Below, one piece after another: positions 17,769-27,829 of a stretch of DNA of 64,000 bases. Position numbers and translations under genes: made by a program. The DNA lies in the NCBI RefSeq assembly GCF_010993985.1, contig NZ_WINH01000003.1, positions 1-64,000 on the forward strand. Direction: 5' to 3'. The notes below the pieces were generated by a model. The model saw nothing but the letters and a program-made list of their open reading frames with translations, did no database searches and was not told where the DNA came from. Source of the stretch: Paraferrimonas sp. SM1919. Lineage in GTDB: Bacteria; Pseudomonadota; Gammaproteobacteria; Enterobacterales; Shewanellaceae. How positions within the stretch are numbered: position 1 is the first letter of the stretch; each line of letters begins with the position of its first letter.

Positions 17769-19208
17769 ATGTTCCGCAGAACTAAAATCGTAACCACCCT
17801 TGGACCAGCAACCGACCGTGATGATAATCTTAAAAAGATTATTCAAGCAGGAGCGAATGTTGTTCGTATGAATTTTTCACACGGTTCCGCAGAAGATCAC
17901 ATCGCCCGTGCTGAGCAGGTTAGAAAAATCGCCAAAGAATTAGGTGTCCACGTCGGTATACTTGGCGATCTACAAGGGCCTAAAATCCGTGTATCGACTT
18001 TCAAAGATAATCAAAAAGTTCAATTAGAGCTTGGTGCTGCATTTACCCTAGATGCCGACTTAGCTAAAGGTGAAGGTGACGTTAACCAAGTAGGTCTTGA
18101 TTATAAAGAGCTACCAAAAGACGTTAAGGTTGGCGACATCCTAATGCTTGACGATGGTCGAGTGCAGCTACAAGTCACTGGCATTGAAGGCGTCAAAGTA
18201 TTCACTAAGGTCACCGTTGCTGGGCCATTAAGTAACAATAAAGGCATTAACCTCAAAGGTGGTGGCCTGTCAGCTGCCGCACTGACTGACAAAGATAAAG
18301 CTGATATTGTTACTGCAGCTAAAATCGGCGTTGATTTCCTAGCGGTATCTTTCCCACGTTCAGGGGAAGACCTTCATTACGCCCGCCGTCTAGCCAAAGA
18401 AGCTGGCCTTGAAGCACAAATTGTTTCTAAAGTTGAGCGCGCTGAAACAGTAAACTCTGATGAAGCCCTAGACGATATTGTATTGGCTTCAGATGTTGTT
18501 ATGGTTGCCCGTGGTGATCTTGGGGTTGAAATTGGCGATCCTGAGCTAGTAGGCGTTCAAAAGAAACTTATCGCTCGTTGTCGTCAACTTGATCGCCCAG
18601 TGATCACTGCTACCCAAATGATGGAATCAATGATCACTTCACCTATGCCTACTCGTGCAGAAGTCATGGACGTTGCTAACGCCGTACTTGATGGCACTGA
18701 TGCGGTAATGCTTTCTGCAGAAACTGCGGCTGGTGACTTCCCATTTGAAACCGTGACAGCAATGGCTAATGTTTGTTTAGGTGCAGAACGACACCCTAGC
18801 ACACAAACGTCAAAGCACCGCTTAGAAAATACTTTCAGCAATCCAGAAGAAACCATTGCATTCTCTGCTATGTATGCGGCTAACCACCTAGAAAACGTGA
18901 AAGCGATTATCGCGCTAACGGAATCCGGTCATACCCCATTACTGATGTCGCGTATTTCTTCAGGTTTACCTATCTATGCAATGTCACGCCATACTTCAAG
19001 CCTTAATAAAATGGCCATTTACCGTGGTGTACAACCGGTTGAATTTGATACTACTACCATCGCCGCAGAAGAAGTTGCTAAAGTGGCTTCTGATACATTA
19101 AGAGATTTGGGTTACCTACAATCTGGTGATTTGGTTATCATGACTAAAGGTGATGTGATGGAAACCATTGGTGGTACCAATACACTAAAAGTAATTAAAG
19201 TCGCTTGA
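17769..19208 (+). CDS. pykA: Pyruvate kinase (type II)
   Basis: A 479-residue glycolytic enzyme making pyruvate and ATP from phosphoenolpyruvate. Visible motifs are MNFSHG, SKVERAE (catalytic Lys), [12 protein letters not shown] (metal and substrate binding) and [11 protein letters not shown]-terminal regulatory domain follows from about 345. I start at the ATG at 17769 (product begins MFRRTKIV) because GGAG lies seven bases upstream; a GTG at 17754 is in frame but has no good RBS. It feeds on the same pool as the adjacent Entner-Doudoroff genes. Confidence 0.96.
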   Translation: MFRRTKIVTTLGPATDRDDNLKKIIQAGANVVRMNFSHGSAEDHIARAEQVRKIAKELGVHVGILGDLQGPKIRVSTFKDNQKVQLELGAAFTLDADLAKGEGDVNQVGLDYKELPKDVKVGDILMLDDGRVQLQVTGIEGVKVFTKVTVAGPLSNNKGINLKGGGLSAAALTDKDKADIVTAAKIGVDFLAVSFPRSGEDLHYARRLAKEAGLEAQIVSKVERAETVNSDEALDDIVLASDVVMVARGDLGVEIGDPELVGVQKKLIARCRQLDRPVITATQMMESMITSPMPTRAEVMDVANAVLDGTDAVMLSAETAAGDFPFETVTAMANVCLGAERHPSTQTSKHRLENTFSNPEETIAFSAMYAANHLENVKAIIALTESGHTPLLMSRISSGLPIYAMSRHTSSLNKMAIYRGVQPVEFDTTTIAAEEVAKVASDTLRDLGYLQSGDLVIMTKGDVMETIGGTNTLKVIKVA

Positions 19209-19231
19209 TCCAGCATTGACTGATTGATTTC

Positions 19232-19257
19232 AAGGCAGCTTAGGCTGCCTTTTTTGT
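19232..19257 (+). terminator. Intrinsic terminator of pyk
   Basis: GGCAGC TTAG GCTGCC hairpin followed by six T, 25 bases beyond the pyk stop codon. Confidence 0.85.
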
Positions 19258-19389
19258 TTTGCTATTTTACTATTAGTAAAGCTAATCCTAATTCTAAGAA
19301 AATATTCTCAATTGCAGTGCATATTTCACTTTGCACAATACAGTGTTGCAAGTATCATTGCGCCACTTATTTGTGATGTACTACAAGAA

Positions 19390-20586
19390 ATGACAAAGCA
19401 TTCTAATACTATTTTTGTTTTACAAATGATCCTTATGGTTGGGATTGGCCAAATGGCACAAACCATGTTCGTACCAGCATTAACGGAAATATCTTCAAGC
19501 TTAAACAGCGATCCTGAGGCGATGCAAGGGATCATGGCCTGGTATCTTATTCCCTATGGGCTATTTCAATTTATCTACGGCCCCTTGTCTGACCGTTTAG
19601 GTCGAAAAATTCCATTACTATCTGGATTAGTTTTATTTTTTATTGGTGCTCAAGTAGCCTACTATGCCAACAGCATTGAACAGCTTTACCTAGGTTCATT
19701 TATTCAAGGTGCCGGTACCGCTGCTGCTGGCGCCCTAGCCCGCTCAATCCCTAGGGATTTATATAACGGTAAAAAGCTGCTAGAGATGAACTCTATCGTG
19801 TCTATGGCAATTTTATTTTCACCATTAGTTGCACCAATCATAGGTGGCTACATTGTTGGTTACTCAAGCTGGCAAGATATTTATCTAGTACTGAGCATAC
19901 TATCAATCATAGTCATTGGCGTACTTGCATTGACTTTCCCAGAGCCTTTAACCAAAGAACGGCGTAACTTTCAGCCAGTGTTGCAAAGCTACAAGCATGT
20001 ATTATCAAACAAAGTGTTTGTGATCTTTATGGTTTCACTAGTGGCAACCCTAAGTGGTGTGGCAGCATTTGAGGCTGTGGCAGGTATCTTATACGGTAAT
20101 ACCTTTGGTTTAAGCCCGTTAATGATTTCGGTGCTATTTGTCTTGCCTATTCCTGGTTATCTATTAGGGGCGTATTACGCGGCTAAGTTAACCTCACAAA
20201 AGAAAGTATTACAGCTTGGGGTATTCTCCTTAGGCCTAGGGGCATTAATTATATTGGTACCAAGTTTATTCGGTCATAACATTGTTGCCACGGTAGTGCT
20301 TGGGTCGGTGTTGTTCTTTGCCGGTGCCGGAGCATTATTTCCAACCCTAACATCCCTTGCACTGCAACCCTTTCCAAAGCATGCAGGCGTTGCCGGCGCA
20401 TTATTGGGCGGTGTACAGAACCTGTTAGCCGGTATGGCCACTTTGGTGATGAGCTGGATACCACTACAGGGGCAGTTAAATATTGGCGTTTTCTTAAGTT
20501 TTGCCACGCTTGTAGTTTGGGGCTTGTTAATGAGTTTAGAAGAACATCATGTTGAAATGCCTGAAGGCGAAGAAAGCTTAAGCTAG
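19390..20586 (+). CDS. emrD: EmrD-type MFS multidrug exporter
   Basis: A 398-residue, 12-span major facilitator. It resembles E. coli EmrD (394 residues) in length and in the loop 2-3 motif YGPLSDRLGRKIPLL. EmrD exports hydrophobic drugs and detergents by proton antiport. I use the ATG at 19390 (product begins MTKHSN); a TTG at 19312 would add 26 residues of unlikely sequence. The stop codon overlaps the left end of a MITE-like repeat. Confidence 0.85.
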   Translation: MTKHSNTIFVLQMILMVGIGQMAQTMFVPALTEISSSLNSDPEAMQGIMAWYLIPYGLFQFIYGPLSDRLGRKIPLLSGLVLFFIGAQVAYYANSIEQLYLGSFIQGAGTAAAGALARSIPRDLYNGKKLLEMNSIVSMAILFSPLVAPIIGGYIVGYSSWQDIYLVLSILSIIVIGVLALTFPEPLTKERRNFQPVLQSYKHVLSNKVFVIFMVSLVATLSGVAAFEAVAGILYGNTFGLSPLMISVLFVLPIPGYLLGAYYAAKLTSQKKVLQLGVFSLGLGALIILVPSLFGHNIVATVVLGSVLFFAGAGALFPTLTSLALQPFPKHAGVAGALLGGVQNLLAGMATLVMSWIPLQGQLNIGVFLSFATLVVWGLLMSLEEHHVEMPEGEESLS

Positions 20587-20830
20587 GGCGTGTTGGCCTT
20601 TGCTGTTTAATTAAAAGAATAAGGCGGCGCGATTGACGTGTGGTTGTTCCACACCGATGAGCGCCAACGTATTAGAAATGGCTAACAAACGCTGTCCGCA
20701 GGATGCGTTTAAAGGTCAAGCTATCTGCGTTACTCTCATTTTACATAGAACAACTATGCTTCAATTCGAGTGCCTTGCTATCTTGCCCTTTAATTCGCAC
20801 ATAAAGTAAACATGAAAGGTCAACACGCCC
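20586..20830. repeat. MITE-like 245-bp element with terminal inverted repeats
   Basis: GGGCGTGTTGGCCTTT (20586-20601) and AAAGGTCAACACGCCC (20815-20830) form 16-bp terminal inverted repeats with one mismatch around about 210 bases with no coding frame. I associate such GGGCGTGTTGACCTTT-ended repeats with intergenic regions of marine Gammaproteobacteria, from memory only. It begins exactly at the emrD stop codon. No target duplication is evident. Confidence 0.6.
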
Positions 20831-20853
20831 TTCACTTGCTTTGTTTTTAATTG

Positions 20854-20886
20854 AAAGCCAGTAAAATAGATTTACTGGCTTTTTTG
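20854..20886 (+). terminator. Intrinsic terminator, probably of emrD
   Basis: AAAGCCAGTAAA/TTTACTGGCTTT with a 5- to 6-base loop and a T-run, just before the GST gene. The MITE-like element separates it from emrD, so it may be the original emrD terminator displaced by the insertion. Confidence 0.75.
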
Positions 20887-20903
20887 TATAAGAAAATAAA
20901 CAT

Positions 20904-21569
20904 ATGACTCAACCAACCCTGCCCTTACTGTATTCGTTCCGTCGCTGCCCCTATGCCATGCGTGCCCGCCTTGGCTTGTACCTAGCTGGAATAGATGTTG
21001 AACTAAGGGAAATCGAACTTAAAGCCAAGCCCGAGCATATGCTTGAGCTCAATCCTGTTGGAACCGTCCCTACCCTGCAGTTTAGCGATGGCCAAGTCAA
21101 TAGTGAGTCTTTAGAGATCATGATTTACGCCTTAGAACAGGCACAATCAAATCTATTAGATAATCTGGAGGCTTCTCTAGAGTTAATCAGCATTAACGAT
21201 GGCCCTTTTAAAAAGTCCCTTGATGGCTACAAGTACCCGCAACGTAACCTTGATAAAACCGAACAACAACATCGTCAAGACGCCCTAGAGTTCGCCCTGT
21301 TACTGAACTCAAAACTAACTAATGGCCCCTATTTACAGGGTACAAAAGCGTCATTGGCTGACTTTGCTATTGCGCCATTTATTCGCCAGTTCGCCCATGT
21401 CGACAGAGCCTGGTTTGATGGCTTAGACCTTAAACCACTGCAAACCTGGCTTGAACAATTCAAACAAAGTGAAGCGTTTTTAAAAGTGATGCCCAAATTC
21501 GAGCCCTACCTCAAAAATGGCAAGCGTTATTCGCTTCTTACGGGTGAAGAGATAACGGATAACGGATAA
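20904..21569 (+). CDS. Glutathione S-transferase family protein
   Basis: A 221-residue protein with an N-terminal thioredoxin-like domain and an all-helical C-terminal domain. Residues 9-24 (LYSFRRCPYAMRARLG) resemble glutaredoxin/omega-class GSTs with a CPYA active site. NPVGTVPTL (about 50) is the cis-Pro loop and ASLADFAIAPF (about 149) is the C-terminal helix motif. A glutathione-dependent reductase or transferase activity is likely; the substrate is unknown. Confidence 0.85.
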   Translation: MTQPTLPLLYSFRRCPYAMRARLGLYLAGIDVELREIELKAKPEHMLELNPVGTVPTLQFSDGQVNSESLEIMIYALEQAQSNLLDNLEASLELISINDGPFKKSLDGYKYPQRNLDKTEQQHRQDALEFALLLNSKLTNGPYLQGTKASLADFAIAPFIRQFAHVDRAWFDGLDLKPLQTWLEQFKQSEAFLKVMPKFEPYLKNGKRYSLLTGEEITDNG

Positions 21570-21889
21570 CAGAATCGAGTTACGAGAGCGGCTTCACCTG
21601 CGAGAACACTACTTGGTAGCTCGAGTCTAGTACGCCATTGCTTGGCTTTAATCTGCACGGCTAAAGCCTACGGGACGCTGGAATAAAAAATGAAGAAAGT
21701 CGAATGTACAATGTCGAAAGCCCATTTGCGTTCGACTTTCTCCGTTTGACCATCGACGTTATTCTACTAAAGGCGAAGCCGTACCAAAGGAACGAAGTTA
21801 CGTGCTAAAGCTTCGAAGAAGCGTGCTCGAATATGCGCTTCGCGCATACAAAAAAGCCTGCTCAAAGAGCAGGCTTTTTTGTTTTTGTA
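21570..21889. other. Intergenic region before tRNA-Leu
   Basis: About 320 bases. GAAAGTCGAA (21695-21704) and TTCGACTTTC (21731-21740) are perfect inverted repeats of 10 bp. A strong terminator hairpin (listed separately) lies next to the tRNA. No gene found. Confidence 0.4.
21850..21882 (-). terminator. Intrinsic terminator of tRNA-Leu (bidirectional)
   Basis: AAAAAAGCCTGCTC AAA GAGCAGGCTTTTTT is a perfect stem with A- and T-runs on both sides, so it can stop transcription from either strand. It lies eight bases beyond the tRNA 3' end. Confidence 0.85.
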
Positions 21890-21976
21890 TGGTGCCCAGG
21901 GCCGGACTTGAACCGGCACGCGGAAACCCGCGAGGGATTTTAAATCCCTTGTGTCTACCAATTTCACCACCCGGGC
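21890..21976 (-). tRNA. leuZ: tRNA-Leu (anticodon UAA)
   Basis: An 87-nt gene on the minus strand, from GCCCGGGTGG to an encoded CCA end. The acceptor stem GCCCGGG pairs with CCTGGGC. The anticodon stem-loop AGGGA-TTTAAAA-TCCCT gives anticodon TAA. A long variable arm (CGCGGGTTTCCGCG) follows, as expected for class II tRNA-Leu. The T loop GGTTCAAGTCC is canonical. Confidence 0.96.
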
Positions 21977-22139
21977 AGGGTCAGTAAGGTTTCCCTTGAA
22001 GACGCTGGCTATTTTACTGATAAACGTTTTTGAGTCAACAAAAAAACCTAGCCAAGACAACCGTTTGAACAGCTTTTATACAGAAGCAATAAAAGCCGTT
22101 CATTATTGCCGAATTACTGCATCATTATTGTTGCTATCA

Positions 22140-24680
22140 CTATTGTTCAAGGGCCTTAGACACTTTCTCTTGTAAGTCTTTAGCAAGTTCAGGCAATTCC
22201 GCAATACGCTCTAATTGTGACACCATCATCTGCTGGCGCTTAGCATCAAAACGTTTGAACTGGGTAAGCGGGGTAATAATTCGCGCCGCCACCTGTGGGT
22301 TAATAGTGTTTAGCTCGATAATGGTATCGGTTAATAGCTTATACCCTGCCCCATCTATACGGTGGAACTGCGCCATGTTTTGCATAGCAAAACTGCCAAT
22401 TAGGCTGCGTACGCGGTTCGGGTTATCAATACTAAAGGCGCTATGGTTACGAAGCTGACCAATGAGCTCAATCACCGCGCCAGTACCTAGATTCGCCTGC
22501 AGAGCAAACCATTTATCCATAACCAATGGTACATCCTGCCATTTTTCACCAAAGTCCGCTAACAAGGCTTGGTAGAACTTAGCCTCTAAATTAGTTGAGG
22601 CTTGCAGTGCTGCTAGGGTATCGGTCATTAACTGGGAAGACTGATACTGGGCAGTGATCAGATCCGCTGCGCCCTCATAACAGAAACTCAGGTAATCTAA
22701 ACATAGGTTTTTCAGGGCCCGGGCGCCAATGCCATCTACTGACAGTAAACCTTGGTAATTGGCTAACCAAGCAGATTGCAATTGCTGAGCTAACTCGTTC
22801 TTGAGCCATTTACGGGTGCTAACCAAGGCATCCACATCAACCACATCCATGGCTTCACTTAAAATAGACAGCGCTGGCAGCGTTAATACTTCCGCTTTGA
22901 AATGGTCGTCTAGCTCTGATGTTAATACCTGCTCAAGGGCGCTAACTAAGCCTTGATCTAGCACTTTAACTTCGCCTAGATTGCTTAAAATAGCCGTAGT
23001 CATCAGCGATTGTGCGGCATCCCAACGGCTAAACTCATTGGCACTATGGGCTAATAGGGTTTGTTTTTCAGCAAGTGTCTGCTCAAAGTTAACTTTTACT
23101 GGTGCACTAAACTCATTAAATAAGCTAGCAACTGGCTGTGCTTTAAGGCCATCAAAGCTAAAGCTTTGCTTAACTTCTGTTAGCTCTAATAAGCCAGACT
23201 CTACGGATTCACCCGTTTCAGATAACAGCTCAAAACTAACTGGAATAAGCATTGGTTCTTTAGCCGATTTATCCGCGGTGGCTGGGGTCGATTGGCTAAA
23301 GTGTAATTGGTATTGACCTGTAGTCGCATCAAAACTTTGTTCAACGTCAACCACTGGCGTACCCGCTTGGTTATACCAACGTCTAAATTGGCTGAAGTCA
23401 CGGCCACTGGCATCGGCCATAGCATCGACAAAATCATCACAGGTTACCGCCTGACCATCAAAACGTTCGAAGTACAGTTTCATACCCGCTTGGAAAGCTT
23501 GCTCGCCAATTAGGGTATGGATCATACGGATCACCTCTGCGCCTTTGTTGTAAACCGTTACCGTGTAGAAGTTATTCATTTCTAGCACTGATTGCGGGCG
23601 AATTGGGTGCGCCATAGGGCCTGCATCTTCAGCAAACTGAGCACTGCGCATGACCTTAACGGCATTAATACGTTGTACGGCCCGTGAATTTAAGTCAGAG
23701 CTAAATTCCTGATCCCTAAATACCGTTAAGCCCTCTTTTAAGCTGAGTTGGAACCAGTCACGACAAGTCACACGGTTACCGGTCCAGTTATGGAAGTATT
23801 CGTGGCCGATAACCGATTCAATCCCATCAAAGTCATCATCGGTGGCTGAGGCTTTATCCGCTAACACATATTTAGTGTTAAAGATGTTTAGGCCCTTATT
23901 TTCCATAGCGCCCATGTTAAAAAAGTCCACCGCAACAATCATGTAAATGTCGAGATCGTACTCTAAGTCGAAACGCTCTTCATCCCACTTCATCGATTTT
24001 TGCAGCGACACCATAGCGTGCGCAGCTTTATGTAAATTACCCTTATCAACAAAAACTTGTAATTTAACTTCACGGCCGCTACGGGTAACAAACTTATCTT
24101 CAAGTAAGTCATAGTCACCGGCAACCAATGCAAATAGGTAGCTCGGTTTTGGGAAAGGATCTTGCCAGCAGGCAAAGTGACGGTCGTTATCAAGCTCACC
24201 TTGTTCGATTAAGTTACCGTTACTTAATAGGTATGGGAACCCAGCTTTAGGTGCCTCTACGCGGACAGTGTACTTAGCCAGTACATCTGGGCGGTCCATA
24301 AAATAAGTAATGCGTCTAAAACCTTCGGCTTCACACTGGGTACAGTAGCTGCCATCACTCATGTACAGCCCCTCTAGTAAGGTATTTGCTAGGGGATCAA
24401 TCTCAGTTTCAATAACTAATTCAGCTTCATCTTGATCACAGCTAAAACGTAACGAATGATCATCTAAGCTGGGCTCAATAATATTTCCGTCTAAAGTAAT
24501 ACTCAGTAATTTTAAAGCGCTACCATCAAGCTCAACGGTAGTAGCATACTCATTCAAGCGCTTTATTTTTGACTTAGCAGTTACCTGTGTTTTATTAGGG
24601 TGCAAGTTAAAGTTTAACTCGATGTCAGTAATGGTAAAGTTTGGCGAAGTATAATCTTTTAAATGCTTTTCTTGAGACAT
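22140..24680 (-). CDS. pepN: Aminopeptidase N (M1 metallopeptidase)
   Basis: An 846-residue cytosolic zinc aminopeptidase that trims N-terminal residues from peptides. The exopeptidase motif GAMEN (about residue 255) and zinc ligands HEYFH (about 290) with the downstream Glu in KEGLTVFRDQEF are present. Length matches E. coli PepN (870). It is separated from upstream prc by a terminator, so it has its own promoter. The 459-residue shadow of other frames is ignored. Confidence 0.96.
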   Translation of the reverse strand: MSQEKHLKDYTSPNFTITDIELNFNLHPNKTQVTAKSKIKRLNEYATTVELDGSALKLLSITLDGNIIEPSLDDHSLRFSCDQDEAELVIETEIDPLANTLLEGLYMSDGSYCTQCEAEGFRRITYFMDRPDVLAKYTVRVEAPKAGFPYLLSNGNLIEQGELDNDRHFACWQDPFPKPSYLFALVAGDYDLLEDKFVTRSGREVKLQVFVDKGNLHKAAHAMVSLQKSMKWDEERFDLEYDLDIYMIVAVDFFNMGAMENKGLNIFNTKYVLADKASATDDDFDGIESVIGHEYFHNWTGNRVTCRDWFQLSLKEGLTVFRDQEFSSDLNSRAVQRINAVKVMRSAQFAEDAGPMAHPIRPQSVLEMNNFYTVTVYNKGAEVIRMIHTLIGEQAFQAGMKLYFERFDGQAVTCDDFVDAMADASGRDFSQFRRWYNQAGTPVVDVEQSFDATTGQYQLHFSQSTPATADKSAKEPMLIPVSFELLSETGESVESGLLELTEVKQSFSFDGLKAQPVASLFNEFSAPVKVNFEQTLAEKQTLLAHSANEFSRWDAAQSLMTTAILSNLGEVKVLDQGLVSALEQVLTSELDDHFKAEVLTLPALSILSEAMDVVDVDALVSTRKWLKNELAQQLQSAWLANYQGLLSVDGIGARALKNLCLDYLSFCYEGAADLITAQYQSSQLMTDTLAALQASTNLEAKFYQALLADFGEKWQDVPLVMDKWFALQANLGTGAVIELIGQLRNHSAFSIDNPNRVRSLIGSFAMQNMAQFHRIDGAGYKLLTDTIIELNTINPQVAARIITPLTQFKRFDAKRQQMMVSQLERIAELPELAKDLQEKVSKALEQ

Positions 24681-24702
24681 ACGTCTTCATCCTTTTAAAA
24701 TG

Positions 24703-24729
24703 AAAAAAGGCCAGATAACTGGCCTTTTT
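24703..24729 (-). terminator. Intrinsic terminator of prc
   Basis: AAAAAAGGCCAG ATAA CTGGCCTTTTT hairpin with A- and T-runs on both sides. It lies between the prc stop and the pepN start, and on the minus strand ends in six T. Confidence 0.85.
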
Positions 24730-24744
24730 GATATTATTTATTTG

Positions 24745-26793
24745 TTACTTTTTTGCATAAAGCTGTGAATTGGCCATTTCAATCGTCAAATTGATCGCCT
24801 CATCTAAATAGGCATCGTCGGCTTCAAAATCTTCAGGGGCACTTTCTAAATCTTTAACAGGATCAAGGCCCTTTGCTTGCAGGCGTTCATTCAAACGCTT
24901 AAGTGCCAATGCATCGTCTTGTTGTTGCTCTTGTTGACGGATACTGAGTTCTAAACTGACTGCTTTTTCAGCTTTATTTTCCTTGTAACGGGCAATGTCA
25001 TCCAAGATATAACCGATTTCTTTACTCTGTTGCATACGCGTTTGGTGGTTCGGCAACAAGCTTTCAATTAACTGCAAATTGACATCATCAACCCGACTAA
25101 AGCGTGATTCCGGTATTTTATCCCATGGCAATGGATTGTCTTCATCCGCTTCACCAAATTCACCAGGCTCAAAAGGCGATGGTAGTTTAATATCCGGTGT
25201 GACACCTTTGAGTTGGGTTGAGCCACCATTAATTCGATAAAATTTGGCCATGGTATATTGCACCGAACCAATAGGTTTAACGAAACTCTTGAACCACTGA
25301 TCAGTTTGTACCGTTAAATTCATATGCCTTTGCACTGTACCTTTGCCAAAGGTGTCTTCTCCGACAATCAAAGCCCTGCCATAATCCTGCAGTGCTGCTG
25401 CAAGGATCTCTGATGCCGAAGCACTGTAACGGTCAACCAACACGGTTAATGGGCCATCATAAGCGGAAGAGCCACTATTATCTCTGTGTTGTAAAATCCG
25501 TTCGTTACTGTCTCTGACTTGTACCACCGGCCCCTGATCAATAAATAGTCCAGTGACGTTAATGGCTTCTCTTAAGTCGCCACCACCGTTGCTTCTTAGA
25601 TCAAGTACTACACCGGCAATGTCTTGGCCTTCAAAATTAGCTAACTCTTTAGCAATATCTTCAGACAATTTATGATAAAAACTTGGTATTTCAATCACAC
25701 CAACTTTTAGATCTTTATAAATCCCAGCTTTAGGTTGGATGATCTTACCTTTGGCGGCACTATCAACAAGACGAATTTTGTCTCGTACAATTGCCAACTC
25801 AAAAGATTGCGCCTTGGCACCGCCTTTCTTAGGTAAAATCTCAAGGGTAACTACTGTACCTTTAGGCCCTTTAATCAAATCGACAACATCATCTAAGCGC
25901 CAGCCAATGACGTCTGTAAACTCTTTTTCGTCTTCTTGCTTAATACCGATTATGCGGTCATCTGGTGCAAGCTGATCACTTTTTTCAGCTGGACCACCAG
26001 GTACTAACGAACGAATAACTGTATAATCATCACGCATAAACAGAGAAGCACCAATACCTTCTAGAGAAAGGCTCATTTGTTGCTTAAACCGCTCAGCGTT
26101 GCGTGGAGATAGATAACTAGTGTGGGGTTCAATGGTACGAGCGAATGCGTTCATAAGGGATTGGAACACATCTTCTGAATTTGTCTGAGTGAGGCGCTTA
26201 ATGGCATTATTATAGCGCTTGCCTAACAGCTCTTTAACTTCTTCCCAGCTTTTGCCGGTTAAAGTTAAGTTTAGGGCTTCATTTTTGATTCTTTGACGCC
26301 ATAGCTCGTCAAGCTCTGCTTCCGTTTTGGCATACTCGCTATTTTCACGATCAAACTGATAAACATCACCTTTGAGGTCAAAATTCATCGGCTGCTCGAG
26401 TAATTTTAACGCATAAGCCAATCGTTGATAGCGCTTCTGGGCGACATAATTATAAAAATCATAAGCCGGTTGCAGCTTGCCTGATCGCAGCATGTCATCG
26501 AATTGGTATTTATAAGGTTCTAAGCGTGCAATATCTGATGCCGTTAAAATCGTCTTATTAAAGTCCAATTGTTTAATAAATCTATCTTTAACTTGCTCTG
26601 AAAAGCTGTCGTCAAAGCTAAATCTATGATAGTGGGAGCGGCGAAACTTTACCGTTATACGCGAAGCTGAGGTAGCGTGCTGCTCTTCCTGAGTCAACAC
26701 TGGTAGTTCATCAATACTTAACTTTGGTTCAATTGCCCAAGTTAAGGAACTGCTAATTAAAAGTGCTAGCGCTAACGCCAAAGTTTTCTTCAT
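24745..26793 (-). CDS. prc: Tail-specific protease Prc (C-terminal processing peptidase, S41)
   Basis: A 682-residue periplasmic serine protease with a signal peptide (cleavage near residue 20, WA-I). The N-terminal DUF3340 region, PDZ domain (about 230-330) and S41 domain follow. Catalytic Ser is in SASASEILAAAL and Lys in GEDTFGKGTVQ. Prc degrades proteins with nonpolar C-termini and, with NlpI, controls murein endopeptidases. It follows proQ by 28 bases, the same proQ-prc order as in E. coli. Confidence 0.95.
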   Translation of the reverse strand: MKKTLALALALLISSSLTWAIEPKLSIDELPVLTQEEQHATSASRITVKFRRSHYHRFSFDDSFSEQVKDRFIKQLDFNKTILTASDIARLEPYKYQFDDMLRSGKLQPAYDFYNYVAQKRYQRLAYALKLLEQPMNFDLKGDVYQFDRENSEYAKTEAELDELWRQRIKNEALNLTLTGKSWEEVKELLGKRYNNAIKRLTQTNSEDVFQSLMNAFARTIEPHTSYLSPRNAERFKQQMSLSLEGIGASLFMRDDYTVIRSLVPGGPAEKSDQLAPDDRIIGIKQEDEKEFTDVIGWRLDDVVDLIKGPKGTVVTLEILPKKGGAKAQSFELAIVRDKIRLVDSAAKGKIIQPKAGIYKDLKVGVIEIPSFYHKLSEDIAKELANFEGQDIAGVVLDLRSNGGGDLREAINVTGLFIDQGPVVQVRDSNERILQHRDNSGSSAYDGPLTVLVDRYSASASEILAAALQDYGRALIVGEDTFGKGTVQRHMNLTVQTDQWFKSFVKPIGSVQYTMAKFYRINGGSTQLKGVTPDIKLPSPFEPGEFGEADEDNPLPWDKIPESRFSRVDDVNLQLIESLLPNHQTRMQQSKEIGYILDDIARYKENKAEKAVSLELSIRQQEQQQDDALALKRLNERLQAKGLDPVKDLESAPEDFEADDAYLDEAINLTIEMANSQLYAKK

Positions 26794-26821
26794 AAACCTA
26801 CTCCCTGATCCTTAATGGGGT

Positions 26822-27445
26822 TTAAAGCTGGATATGATCCAGTTTTACTTTTACTGTAAGGCCTGTGTCAAGTTGAACATTCACTTCATCCTTAACAAAA
26901 TCAACCACATGACCTGGAACTGCAGCTTGTCCTAGCTTCACTTTCACTCTTTGATTAGTTGAAAGTTCTGAAAGGGCTTTTGGCACTACAACAGGTTTAG
27001 CTGGTGCATTCTTAGCTGCAGGCTTGGCTTTATCTGAACGAGGTGCACGTTTAGGTGTCGCCTTAGCTTTACGCTCTTTATTTTGCTTAGCACGTTGCTC
27101 ATCACGCTTGGCTTTGGCTTTATCCTGACCTTCTTTTAAGCTTGTTTGAGCGTGCTCAACGTGTTCAGCATCAATCTCACCACATGGATTACCATCTAAA
27201 TCAACACGTTGAACACCTGCTTTAACACCACGAAGGTAACGCCAACTTGAGGTATAACGGCGAATAGCTTGACGCAATTGAGTCTTGCTGACTTTAGGGT
27301 CGTCTGCTAAACGCTCTGCCAACTCTTGGAATAGACCAATTTTAAGTGGCTTAGTTTCACCTTCTGCAATAAAACAGTTAGGAAATTGTTGAGTTAAATA
27401 TGTGATAACCTGATTTACATCGGTCAACTTTTCGGTTGATTCCAT
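26822..27445 (-). CDS. proQ: RNA chaperone ProQ
   Basis: A 207-residue RNA-binding protein with an N-terminal FinO domain (about 5-115), a basic Lys/Ala-rich linker (about 120-160) and a C-terminal Tudor-like domain. It binds structured 3' ends of mRNAs and sRNAs. I start at the ATG at 27445 (MESTEKL), which aligns with E. coli MENQPKL and has GGAA six bases upstream; an ATG at 27457 would add four residues. It lies between orf94 and prc in an apparent operon. Confidence 0.93.
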   Translation of the reverse strand: MESTEKLTDVNQVITYLTQQFPNCFIAEGETKPLKIGLFQELAERLADDPKVSKTQLRQAIRRYTSSWRYLRGVKAGVQRVDLDGNPCGEIDAEHVEHAQTSLKEGQDKAKAKRDEQRAKQNKERKAKATPKRAPRSDKAKPAAKNAPAKPVVVPKALSELSTNQRVKVKLGQAAVPGHVVDFVKDEVNVQLDTGLTVKVKLDHIQL

Positions 27446-27459
27446 CATTAATTCCATGT

Positions 27460-27744
27460 TTAGAGTTCATCATCTTCTTGCTGTTGCTGGCTTAGCAACC
27501 AGGCAGCAAAAACTTCGATCTCTTCATCTTCTAAACTAACTAGGTCTGAGTTATATTGCCAAAAGCCCCAGACCGCCAATAAGGTTTGCTCTAACTTTTC
27601 AATGGCGATGTCTTCATCGGCCAAAGAATATATACAATGATATATACGATTTAAGTTATCTGCTACAAGTTGTTCATCTCCTTCCCAGTCGCCTACTTCA
27701 TCGGCTGACACTAAGAAGTCTTGAATATATACTAGCTCTTTCAT
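27460..27744 (-). CDS. Small acidic conserved-looking protein upstream of proQ
   Basis: A 94-residue soluble, very acidic protein ending in a Gln/Glu/Asp-rich tail. I do not recognise a named family. It lies 14 bases before proQ on the same strand and so probably belongs to a orf94-proQ-prc operon. No membrane segment or metal motif is visible. Confidence 0.65.
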   Translation of the reverse strand: MKELVYIQDFLVSADEVGDWEGDEQLVADNLNRIYHCIYSLADEDIAIEKLEQTLLAVWGFWQYNSDLVSLEDEEIEVFAAWLLSQQQQEDDEL

Positions 27745-27829
27745 AATCCCCTCAGGATTGTAGAGAGACAGGCATTATACCTAGCTACAAAAAAATTGTG
27801 CCACTAAAGCGTGCACTTTTGCTGGTATT

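Noticed and set aside
21890..21976. tRNA-Leu as an integration site
   Set aside because: No integrase and no repeated tRNA end nearby; flanks are core genes.
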